Of a stretch of 64,000 nt of DNA, positions 33,304-41,439 are shown piece by piece (the stretch's first letter is position 1; every line of letters starts with the position of its first letter). The notes under the pieces were generated by a model. That model searched no databases, was not told where the DNA came from, and saw nothing but the letters and a program-made list of their open reading frames with translations. Position numbers and translations under genes: made by a program. The stretch is from Humibacter sp. RRB41 (GTDB lineage Bacteria; Actinomycetota; Actinomycetes; Actinomycetales; Microbacteriaceae). Location: assembly GCF_022761015.1 (NCBI RefSeq), contig NZ_JAKWJQ010000001.1, positions 62,001-126,000 of the forward strand. Direction: 5' to 3'.

Positions 33304-34585
33304 GCGCACTGCGCACCCACGTGTCGCGTTCTACGGCGACGACTTCACGGGCAGTGTCGACGCGCTTCTCCAGTTCTCCCGTCGCGGCTGGAAGGCGAGG
33401 TTATTCGTCGGCCTGCCGTCGCAGCGGCTTCTCGATGAAGCGGCGGCGAGCAGCGACGCGGTCGGCATCGCCGGCATCGCCCGCTCCCTGCCGACGCACG
33501 CACTCGACCACGAGCTGACCCCCGTCTTCGAGGCGCTGGCTGCTCTGCAGCCGCGCGTGCTGCAATACAAAGCCTGCTCGACGGCGGACTCATCGCCGAA
33601 GATCGGCAGCCTCGGCCGCGTGATCGAACTCGGCCGGCGTGCCGTCCCCACGCACACGGTGCCGGTGCTCTTCGCCCAGCCCGACTTCGGTCGTTACACG
33701 GCGTTCGGACACCACTTCGCTGCGGAGAACGGCGTGGTGTATCGGCTCGATCGTCAGCCGACCATGTCGACCCACCCCTCGACGCCGATGGACGAGTCCG
33801 ACCTCGCCGTGCACCTCGGCAGGCAGACGGAGCTGCCGATCGCGGGCATCCCGTTCACCGCGTACGCGACGGCCACGGCCATCGCCGATCACATTCGGCA
33901 CACGGACGCCGCGGCCGTCGTTCTCGACGCGATCGACGACACCCAGCTGACCATGATCGGCGAGGCGCTCCTGCAGCTTCCCGAGCCGCTGTTCGCCCTC
34001 GGCTCCGGCGGCCTCAGCCACGCCATCGCCGCCGCCTGGCCGGCGCCGGGGGACGTACGCCCGCAGACCGCGATCGCCGGCGGCCCGATCCTCGCGGTCT
34101 CGGGCAGTCGCTCGGCCCAGACCCGTCGACAGGTTCAGGCTGCCGCCGATGCCGGCTGGCTGGTGCGCCCTCTTCCGACGTCGGCATGGCCCGTTCCCGG
34201 CGTGCTCGCCGACGTCACGAGTGCCCTGCAGTCCGGCCGAAGCGTCGTGCTCGCCTCGGACGGGGTCGAGACCGCTGCGACGGGCGAGACGATCACACTG
34301 GAGTCGATCGCCGCACGCGCGGCCGAGTTCGTCTCGGCAGCGGCGAACAGCGGGGCCTCCAGACGCATCGTCGTCTGCGGCGGCGACACGTCGAGTCGCG
34401 TCACCAGCCTGCTCGGCGTCGACTCGCTGTCGATCGCCGCCAATCCGTGGGCGAACATCGTGGTGCTGCACGCCCACTCCAGTGATCAGGCGATGGACGG
34501 CCTCGAGCTCGTGCTCAAGGGCGGCCAGGTCGGCGACGACGACTTCTTACTGCGGCTCGAAGCGCTCAGTTCGCCTCGAGCCTGA
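33296..34585 (+). CDS. oiaK: DUF1537 four-carbon acid sugar kinase, probable 3-oxo-isoapionate kinase
   Basis: Predicted 429-residue kinase. The N-terminal sugar-binding domain opens with VAFYGDDFTGSVDALLQF and the C-terminal nucleotide domain contains VVCGGDTSSRVTSLLGVD and LKGGQVGDDDFL. The GTG start overlaps the RuBisCO-like gene by 8 bases, showing tight coupling. Kinases of this family coupled to RuBisCO-like proteins phosphorylate 3-oxo-isoapionate at O-4. Other DUF1537 kinases act on threonate or erythronate, less likely here. Its 3' end overlaps that of the converging GH2 gene by 20 bases. Confidence 0.82.
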   Translation: MSERTAHPRVAFYGDDFTGSVDALLQFSRRGWKARLFVGLPSQRLLDEAAASSDAVGIAGIARSLPTHALDHELTPVFEALAALQPRVLQYKACSTADSSPKIGSLGRVIELGRRAVPTHTVPVLFAQPDFGRYTAFGHHFAAENGVVYRLDRQPTMSTHPSTPMDESDLAVHLGRQTELPIAGIPFTAYATATAIADHIRHTDAAAVVLDAIDDTQLTMIGEALLQLPEPLFALGSGGLSHAIAAAWPAPGDVRPQTAIAGGPILAVSGSRSAQTRRQVQAAADAGWLVRPLPTSAWPVPGVLADVTSALQSGRSVVLASDGVETAATGETITLESIAARAAEFVSAAANSGASRRIVVCGGDTSSRVTSLLGVDSLSIAANPWANIVVLHAHSSDQAMDGLELVLKGGQVGDDDFLLRLEALSSPRA

Positions 34586-37517
34586 CGCTCCAGTTCGTTC
34601 GCTCCCGCGGAATGCGATAGCGCTCCGGCAGTGCGGGGCCGACGGATGCCGAGCCGAGCCCCTGCTGTGCGTGGTCGAGATTGAGCCACACCCGGCCGGA
34701 GTCCACGAGCTCGTACGGCTTCACGGCTCGCTGCAGGTCGAGCGATGTCCAGCGTCGTGCGGTGAAGTCGAACTGCGGCCGGCCGTCGATTCGCATCGTT
34801 GGGAGCCCGGCGCCGTGCAGCTCCAGGCTGCGCGTGTGCACGTGATTGCCGTTCTCCTGCGGCACCGGGTAGGGCACCTGCAGGGCATCGATGTCGGCGG
34901 CATATCGGCCGATCCGGCTGCCGTCGAACGAGTCGACGTATGTCTCTCCCGGCCCGCGTCCGTACCATTCGACGGTCTCGTACCCGCGCGGCAATGAGAA
35001 GAGCAGCCCGAGCCGTGGCACCCAGATGTCGCGGTGGCGATACGGTGTGTCGTTCCACGGACCGACGAAGGATGCATCGACCGAGAGCGCGAGCCCGTCG
35101 CCGTCGGTCGCCCACAGCATCGTCCATTCGACGGCGTGCGGATGCGAAGCGGGAGCGGTGCGCCCGTGTGACCGCAGCCATCCGTCTCCGTGCTCGACGG
35201 CATCCGTTCGATGCAGAAGGCGATCGAGACCGGTGTCGTGCCACACAGCTGCGATGTCGTTGAGGTCGCCCTGACCCCTGTCGTTCTCGGTCGGGGCGCG
35301 GTGCAGGTCGAGCCACGGCCCGTCGAGCTCGAGGTCCCCCCATCGTCTCAGGCGACCCGTGCGTCCATCGAAGACGGCGGCACCGAGGTGCACCGCGTCT
35401 GCGCTGGCTGTGCGCGCAGCATCGAAGTCGAACGCGACAGCCTCTCTGGGAGGCGTCTGCACCACGTGCTGGCCCCAGGCGATCAGATGGCCGGCCTCGG
35501 CCCACCGGGTGTCGTCTGCGAGCACAGCGGTGACGGTGACGACTGTCTCGTGATCGGCGCTCGTCACCGCAGCCGGCAGCTCGACGCTCGCCTCCTGCGA
35601 GGGCTCGATGACCGGCACCGCCAGGTCTCCCTCGTCGACGAGCACACCGTCCTGCTCGACGCGCCAGCGGAAGGCCAGGTCGGAGGTGTCGGCGGTGTGC
35701 CGCGTGTTTCCGATCACCACAGACTCCAGGACCTCCGACCGGGCGATGTCGATCCGGATCGGCTGGTACGCCTTCGAGAGCTGTACGAGCCCCGGAGTGG
35801 GCGTGCGGTCGCTGAAGACAAGACCGTGCAGGCTGAAGCGTCCCCCGCACGGCTCGTAGTCGACATCCTCACCGTTCATGATGAAGGGCACGCCGTTCGA
35901 GGTCGTCGCCGTGAAACCGTGGTCGATCCACTCCCAGACGAATCCGCCGCAGAGGCGGTCGTGCCTCTCGATGATGTCCCAGTAGTCACCGAGAGATCCA
36001 GGGCCGTTGCCCATCGCGTGCCCGTACTCGATCAGCAGGAAGGGCAGCGAACGCCGCCGTTCGTCGTCGCTCGCGCTCACGCCGTCCGGGGCATCCTCTT
36101 CTCGACGACCGATGCGCTCCAGGTCGTCGAGAGACGGATACATCACCGCGTAGAAGTCGGAATCGCGATAGCTCGGATCGCGCTCGTAGAGCAGAGGGCG
36201 CGACGGATCGCGGTCGCGCACCCACGCTTCGAGCTCGTCGAACGCCGTGCCCGACCCGCTCTCGTTCGCCAGCGACCAGACCACGACGCTCGCGTGGTTC
36301 TTGTCGCGCTCGACCATCCGCTGCACGCGGTCGAGCAGCGCACCGCGCCACCGCGGGTCGGCCGGCGGGTTGGCCTCTGGCGCGGTGAAGACGAATCCGT
36401 GCGTCTCGATGTCGCACTCCTCGACCACCCAGAGGCCGTACTCGTCGCAGAGCCTCAGGAACTCCGGATGCGGCGGGTAGTGACTCGTGCGGACGGCGTC
36501 GATGTTCGCGCGTTTCATCGTCTCGATGTCGCGGATCATCGTGTCCCGGTCGAGCGTTCGTCCCTTCTCCTGGTCGTGTTCGTGCCGATTCACGCCGCGG
36601 AACTTCACGGGTCGACCGTTCACGACGAACACGCCGTCCCTGATCTCGACCCTGCGGAACCCCACGGCGAGCGCGACGATCTCGCCGTCGGAGCGAAGCT
36701 CGCCGCGATAGAGCCGCGGCACCTCGGCGCTCCACGGTTCGACGGGCATCGTCACGGTCTCGCCTGCTGCGATGTGAACGCCGAGCTCCGGGATGTCCAC
36801 CCTCGCCGGCTCGGACGAGTCGATTCTCAGGGTGCCGAGCCCGGTCTGCGGGTCGTAGTCGGCGTGCACGAAGTGATCGTCGATCGCGGCCGGCGGCCGT
36901 TCGATCAGCTCCACGTCGCGGAAGATGCCGGGGAGCCACCACATGTCCTGATCTTCAAGGTATGTTCCGGCTGACCACCTGTGCACCCGAACGGCCAGTA
37001 CGTTGCGCCCAGGTCGCACTGCGACGTCGAATTCGAAGGGCAGCCTGCTTCCGGTCGACCAGCCGAGCTCGTCGCCGTTGAGCCACACCTTGGCGCACGA
37101 GTCAACACCCTGGAAGCGCAGAACAGCGTGCCCACAGTCGGCCGGCGCCTCGAAGACGAGCCGATAGTCCCCCGTCGGATTCTCGATGCTGACATGAGGC
37201 GGATCGAGCGGAATCGGAAACGCCGTGTTCGTGTAGAGCGGTCCCTCTGCCGTGCCGCGCATCGACCTGATCGGCCCGCCTGCCAGCGGGGTGAAAGGTT
37301 CGAGCACCCAATGCGAGGGCACGGCCATGCTGTCCCACTCGGAATCGTCGAAGTCGTCGCCGATGAAGTCCCGGCCCGTTCCCGCTGAGGTCGCTGACAA
37401 GCGGAAGCGCCACCGGCCATTCAGATCGAGCATCCGCGCCGTGCTGACCGCATCCGCCCTCGGCTTCCTGCGTCCCGCCCCTGGCTCGAAGCTCTCCCAG
37501 TACGCTCTCACGCTCAC
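34566..37517 (-). CDS. GH2 beta-galactosidase-like glycoside hydrolase (LacZ type)
   Basis: Predicted 983-residue enzyme with the LacZ architecture: sugar-binding jelly roll (about 50-215), Ig-like domain, TIM barrel (about 290-580), then Ig and beta-sandwich domains. The acid/base is Glu419 in SLANESGSG and the nucleophile Glu497 in LIEYGHAMGNGPG. There is no signal peptide, so it acts on imported sugars. The GTG start overlaps the stop of the aldo/keto reductase (GTGA), giving a two-gene operon. Beta-galactosidase is the usual activity; related members act on other beta-glycosides in pectin loci. Confidence 0.93.
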   Translation of the reverse strand: MSVRAYWESFEPGAGRRKPRADAVSTARMLDLNGRWRFRLSATSAGTGRDFIGDDFDDSEWDSMAVPSHWVLEPFTPLAGGPIRSMRGTAEGPLYTNTAFPIPLDPPHVSIENPTGDYRLVFEAPADCGHAVLRFQGVDSCAKVWLNGDELGWSTGSRLPFEFDVAVRPGRNVLAVRVHRWSAGTYLEDQDMWWLPGIFRDVELIERPPAAIDDHFVHADYDPQTGLGTLRIDSSEPARVDIPELGVHIAAGETVTMPVEPWSAEVPRLYRGELRSDGEIVALAVGFRRVEIRDGVFVVNGRPVKFRGVNRHEHDQEKGRTLDRDTMIRDIETMKRANIDAVRTSHYPPHPEFLRLCDEYGLWVVEECDIETHGFVFTAPEANPPADPRWRGALLDRVQRMVERDKNHASVVVWSLANESGSGTAFDELEAWVRDRDPSRPLLYERDPSYRDSDFYAVMYPSLDDLERIGRREEDAPDGVSASDDERRRSLPFLLIEYGHAMGNGPGSLGDYWDIIERHDRLCGGFVWEWIDHGFTATTSNGVPFIMNGEDVDYEPCGGRFSLHGLVFSDRTPTPGLVQLSKAYQPIRIDIARSEVLESVVIGNTRHTADTSDLAFRWRVEQDGVLVDEGDLAVPVIEPSQEASVELPAAVTSADHETVVTVTAVLADDTRWAEAGHLIAWGQHVVQTPPREAVAFDFDAARTASADAVHLGAAVFDGRTGRLRRWGDLELDGPWLDLHRAPTENDRGQGDLNDIAAVWHDTGLDRLLHRTDAVEHGDGWLRSHGRTAPASHPHAVEWTMLWATDGDGLALSVDASFVGPWNDTPYRHRDIWVPRLGLLFSLPRGYETVEWYGRGPGETYVDSFDGSRIGRYAADIDALQVPYPVPQENGNHVHTRSLELHGAGLPTMRIDGRPQFDFTARRWTSLDLQRAVKPYELVDSGRVWLNLDHAQQGLGSASVGPALPERYRIPRERTNWSVRLEAN

Positions 37518-38440
37518 TCCTCTTCCCAGGCGCTCGGCGCCGGGCCGAGCTCGGCCAGCGCACTCCAGAGCTCGTCGGGGATCCGCGCACGGCTCAGCTC
37601 ATCGAGCTCCTGCAGACGCTGTTGCGACGAGACACCCACCACCGTCGAGTCCACGAGCGGTGAGCGCGTCGAGAAGTGCAGTGCCGCGGCGGGGAGCGAC
37701 ACGCCGCGATCGAAGCAGACCCGTTCAGCCGACTTCACCCATGAGATCAGGTTGTCGGATGCCGGCCGGTAGCCATAGGTGGCGCCAGGGGGCGCACCAG
37801 ATGCGAGAATGCCACCACCGAACGGTGCGGCGTTGAACACCGTCATCCGCCTCGATCGGGCCTCGGTCAGCAGCAGCTCGGCGCTGCGGTCGACGAGGGT
37901 GTAGCGGTTGTGTGTGAGCAGCACGTCGAACGCATCGGTCTCGACGTACGACCGCATCAGCGGGATAGGACCGGCGGCGATGCCGATCGCCGAAACCGCT
38001 CCCGACTCGCGCAGCTCGAGCATCCCTTCGATCGCACCACCGGGCGCCGCCGCCTCGGCGAGCGTGATCGTGTACGGGTCGTGCAGGTGCAAGATACCCA
38101 CTCGCTCGAGCCCCAACCGCGAAAGGCTCTCCTCGAACGAGCGCAGCACTCTGTCCCGGTCGAGCGCGCCCGTCATCGGGTCGCGATCGACCTTCGTCAC
38201 GATGCCGGAGGTAGGAACATCGCCGAGTCGGGCGAGAGCTCTGCCGAGGATCTGTTCCGAACGACCCCCTGAGTACGCGTTCGAAGTATCGACCAGGGGG
38301 AACGGACCGCGCAGAATGGCCATGGCAGTGATCAGCTCATCGGTCGCGCTGCGACGGGCGTTCCCGCCCAATGCTGACGTGCCGACGGTGATCGCGCCGA
38401 GTGTGGTTCCTTCGTGGATGGACGTCGTCGTACTCCTCAT
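37514..38440 (-). CDS. Aldo/keto reductase (D-threo-aldose 1-dehydrogenase-like)
   Basis: Predicted 308-residue AKR with the catalytic tetrad visible: Asp and Tyr in LVDTSNAYSGGRSE, Lys in GIVTKVDRDP and His in ILHLHDPY. The fold resembles L-fucose/D-threo-aldose 1-dehydrogenases that convert aldoses to lactones. It is therefore the best local candidate for oxidising D-apiose to apionolactone, the step for which no canonical enzyme is seen. The ATG at 38440 is chosen because a TATACA -10 box lies 10 bases upstream; the ATG at 38461 is also in frame. Operon partner of GH2. Confidence 0.85.
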   Translation of the reverse strand: MRSTTTSIHEGTTLGAITVGTSALGGNARRSATDELITAMAILRGPFPLVDTSNAYSGGRSEQILGRALARLGDVPTSGIVTKVDRDPMTGALDRDRVLRSFEESLSRLGLERVGILHLHDPYTITLAEAAAPGGAIEGMLELRESGAVSAIGIAAGPIPLMRSYVETDAFDVLLTHNRYTLVDRSAELLLTEARSRRMTVFNAAPFGGGILASGAPPGATYGYRPASDNLISWVKSAERVCFDRGVSLPAAALHFSTRSPLVDSTVVGVSSQQRLQELDELSRARIPDELWSALAELGPAPSAWEEE

Positions 38441-38450
38441 CCAAACGGGG

Positions 38451-38475
38451 TGTATATCCATTCTATAATGAATTC
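38451..38475. promoter_or_regulatory. divergent promoters of AKR and GlcD-GlcF genes
   Basis: A perfect TATAAT (38464-38469) precedes the GlcD-GlcF gene and TATACA (38451-38456, minus strand) the reductase gene. AATGAATTC at 38467-38475 overlaps the former and shares the AATTC core of the island's other promoters. No good -35 box is seen for either. Confidence 0.5.
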
Positions 38476-38498
38476 TGTTTCAATTGAGGAGGCATCCC

Positions 38499-41312
38499 GT
38501 GGACGCGCCAGCACCAGCCACCCTCACCGCGCCCGACGCGCACCTGGTCTCGCTGCTCGAGACGGCCTGCGGGCACGTGGCCGTGCGGGCGTCCGACCGT
38601 CTCGCCGGAGCGCACGACGCGTCGCACTATCTGCTCACGCCCGTCGCCGTCGCGACGGCCGATGACGCCTCCGAAGTCGGCCGCATCCTCGCCACCGCAC
38701 GCGATCAGCGGGTATCCGTCACGTTCCGCTCAGGCGGAACGAGCCTGTCCGGGCAGGCCGGAACCGACGGCGTTCTCGTCGACACTCGCAAAGGGTTTCG
38801 CACGATCACCGTCCTCGACGACGGTGCTCGAGTGCGCGCCCAGCCAGGCGCGACCGTGCGAGCCGTGAATACCCGACTCGCACGGTTCGGACGCAAGCTC
38901 GGCCCCGATCCCGCGAGCGAGATCGCATGCACGATCGGCGGCGTCGTGGCGAACAACTCCAGTGGCATGTCGTGCGGCACGCACGCGAACACATATCGCA
39001 CGCTCGAGTCGGCGGTGCTCGTGCTGCCGAGCGGAACGGTGATCGACACGGGAGCAGCGGGTGCCGCGAGCATTCTTCGCGACCGCGAGCCGGGCATCCA
39101 TGCCGGCCTCGAGTCGCTGCGCGACAGGGTGCGCTCGAATCACGACTCGGTAGCCACCCTGCGCCGGCTGCACTCGATCAAGAACACGATGGGCTACGGC
39201 CTCAACTCGTTCCTCGACCACGACGATCCCCTGACGATCCTGGAGCACCTGGTCGTCGGTTCGGAGGGCACGCTCGCGTTCGTCGCCGAAGCGACGTTCC
39301 GGACCGTCGCGGCGCCCGCTCACCTGGCCACCGGACTCCTCATCTTCCAGAACCTCTCCGACGCGACCGCGGCACTTCCGGAGCTGGTAGAAGCCGGCTT
39401 CGCCACGATCGAGCTGATGGATGCCGCATCCCTGCGAGTCGCGCAGCAGGACCCCGAAGCGACGCCGGAGTTGCTCGCGGTGCACGTCGTCGACCACGCC
39501 GCACTGCTCGTCGAGCACCAGACCGACAGCGCTGAGCGGCTTCAGATGCTGACGGACGACGCGGCCGCTCTCTTCACGACACTGCCGCTGGTCAACGACG
39601 CCGCGCTCACCACCGACTCCGCGACCCGCGGACAGCTGTGGCACATCCGCAAGGGGCTCTTCACCGCCGTCGCAGGCGCTCGGCCGTCCGGCACGACCGC
39701 ACTGCTCGAAGACATCGCCGTTCCCGTTGATCGGTTGAACGACACCTGCGCGCAACTGATCGGCCTGTTCGATAAACACGGCTACGAGGGCAGCGTGATC
39801 TTCGGGCACGCCAAGGACGGCAACATCCACTTCCTCATCAACGAGCGGTTCGACGTGCCGCAGAATCTGGCACGCTACGAGTCCTTCACCGAGGACATGG
39901 TCGACCTCGTCCTCAGCCAAGGCGGAACCCTCAAGGCCGAGCACGGCACCGGCCGCATCATGGCCCCGTACGTCAGGCGGCAGTACGGCGATGAGCTGTA
40001 CGACGTGATGTGGGCGGTGAAGCGCCTCATCGACCCGGAGATGACGCTCAATCCGGGCGTCGTGCTGACGGATGACCCACACGCCCACACGAAGAACCTC
40101 AAGACCTCGCCCACTGTCGAGCAGGAGGTGGATCGTTGCGTCGAGTGCGGCTACTGCGAGCCCGTGTGCCCCAGCCGTGACCTCACAGTGACGCCCCGCG
40201 AGCGCATCGTGCTGCGACGCGAGCTGGAGCGTGCACGAATCGCGGGTGACGTCGAGCTCGTGCGCACCCTGGAGAAGGAGTACGACTACGACGGGGTGCA
40301 GACGTGTGCGGTGGATGGGATGTGCCAGACGGCGTGCCCCGTGCTGATCAACACCGGCGACCTGGTTCGCCGGCTTCGCGCCGAGCAGCAGGGTGCGCTG
40401 AGCCAAGCGGGCTGGAAGGCCGCGGCCGGCGCGTGGGGCGCCGTGAGTTCGGCCGGCGGACTGGCTCTCAGCGCCGCTCATGCCCTGCCGTCGGCCTCGA
40501 CGCTCGCGACGAAGGCCGCGCGTGCCGTTCTGGGCTCGGACACCGTGCCGCTGTACTCCGCCGAGTTGCCCGCGGGCGGCGAACGACGCGCGGTCATCCA
40601 CTCGTCGGATGCCGTCGCCGTCTACTTCTCGAGCTGCACGACGACCATGTTCGGCGGCGTCGGTGATGGGAGCGTCTCCGAGTCGTTCCTGCGGCTCTGC
40701 GAGCGGGCGGGGATCTCGGTGTCCACACCCGACGACATTCCGTCCCTGTGCTGCGGAACGCCCTGGAAGTCGAAGGGACTCACGGCCGGATACGAGGTCA
40801 TGAAGAAGAAGGTCGTCGCGTCGCTGCTGCGAGCGACGGACGGCGGACGTCTCCCCGTCGTGTGCGACGCCTCGTCGTGCACCGAGGGCCTGCAGATTCT
40901 CGTCGAGGCCGCAGGAGAGAGCGGTCTGCGCATCGTCGACGCGGTCGAGTTCGTCGACCAGAGCGTGCTCCCGCTACTGCCGAAGCCGAGCCGCGTGACG
41001 TCGGTCACCCTTCACCCCACGTGTTCGTCCACGCACCTGGGCATCAACGCCGCGCTGCAGCACGTCGCCGAGGCCACTGCCGAGACCGTCGTGATCCCTG
41101 AGGACTGGGGATGCTGCGCCTTCGCCGGCGACCGCGGCATGCTGCATCCCGAACTGACGGCAGTGGCGACGACGCCCGAGGCGCGCGATGTCGCGGCCGC
41201 GGCATCCTCGACGCACGCGTCCCTGAATCGCACGTGCGAGCTCGGCATGACCAGGGCGACCGGGCACGAGTACCGGCACATCCTGCAGGTGCTCGACGAC
41301 GCTCTGCGCTGA
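38499..41312 (+). CDS. FAD-linked oxidase / Fe-S oxidoreductase fusion (GlcD-GlcF type)
   Basis: Predicted 937-residue 2-hydroxyacid dehydrogenase. An FAD-binding domain (FRSGGTSLSGQAGTDGVLVD; CTIGGVVANNSSGM) and FAD-oxidase C-terminal domain (HAKDGNIHFLIN; EHGTGRI) fill residues 1-530. Two Fe-S motifs follow (CVECGYCEPVCP about 547, CAVDGMCQTACP about 603), then CCG domains (LCCGTPWKSKG; CCAFAGDRG). The start is GTG 38499, with GAGGAGG 6 bases before it. Relatives oxidise glycolate, D-lactate or D-2-hydroxyglutarate. Glycolate fits if the RuBisCO-like protein is an OiaT-type transcarboxylase/hydrolase. Confidence 0.88.
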   Translation: MDAPAPATLTAPDAHLVSLLETACGHVAVRASDRLAGAHDASHYLLTPVAVATADDASEVGRILATARDQRVSVTFRSGGTSLSGQAGTDGVLVDTRKGFRTITVLDDGARVRAQPGATVRAVNTRLARFGRKLGPDPASEIACTIGGVVANNSSGMSCGTHANTYRTLESAVLVLPSGTVIDTGAAGAASILRDREPGIHAGLESLRDRVRSNHDSVATLRRLHSIKNTMGYGLNSFLDHDDPLTILEHLVVGSEGTLAFVAEATFRTVAAPAHLATGLLIFQNLSDATAALPELVEAGFATIELMDAASLRVAQQDPEATPELLAVHVVDHAALLVEHQTDSAERLQMLTDDAAALFTTLPLVNDAALTTDSATRGQLWHIRKGLFTAVAGARPSGTTALLEDIAVPVDRLNDTCAQLIGLFDKHGYEGSVIFGHAKDGNIHFLINERFDVPQNLARYESFTEDMVDLVLSQGGTLKAEHGTGRIMAPYVRRQYGDELYDVMWAVKRLIDPEMTLNPGVVLTDDPHAHTKNLKTSPTVEQEVDRCVECGYCEPVCPSRDLTVTPRERIVLRRELERARIAGDVELVRTLEKEYDYDGVQTCAVDGMCQTACPVLINTGDLVRRLRAEQQGALSQAGWKAAAGAWGAVSSAGGLALSAAHALPSASTLATKAARAVLGSDTVPLYSAELPAGGERRAVIHSSDAVAVYFSSCTTTMFGGVGDGSVSESFLRLCERAGISVSTPDDIPSLCCGTPWKSKGLTAGYEVMKKKVVASLLRATDGGRLPVVCDASSCTEGLQILVEAAGESGLRIVDAVEFVDQSVLPLLPKPSRVTSVTLHPTCSSTHLGINAALQHVAEATAETVVIPEDWGCCAFAGDRGMLHPELTAVATTPEARDVAAAASSTHASLNRTCELGMTRATGHEYRHILQVLDDALR

Positions 41313-41366
41313 GCGCAGTCATCCGCTCACGCCTCCGCTGACACGAAGCGTCGCCTTCCCTCTGTT

Positions 41367-41421
41367 CCGCTGTCGCATATCGCCGCCGGCGGGCACGAGA
41401 GGCGGCGACATGTGACAGCGG
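41367..41421. terminator. 21-bp stem hairpin at convergent junction
   Basis: The arm 41367-41387 (begins CCGCTGTC, ends CGCCGCC) pairs with 41401-41421 with two non-Watson-Crick pairs, around a 13-base loop. It lies between the converging GlcD-GlcF and ABC ATPase genes and probably terminates both. Confidence 0.7.
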
Positions 41422-41439
41422 AGCGCGGATGTGGCGGAA

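Noticed and set aside
35190-36974. 594-codon plus-strand frame over GH2
   Set aside because: Antisense shadow of GH2, which has both catalytic glutamates.
13800-41400. Island as an integrated element with att sites or transposases
   Set aside because: No integrase, transposase, flanking direct repeats or tRNA border was found; base composition looks like the surroundings.
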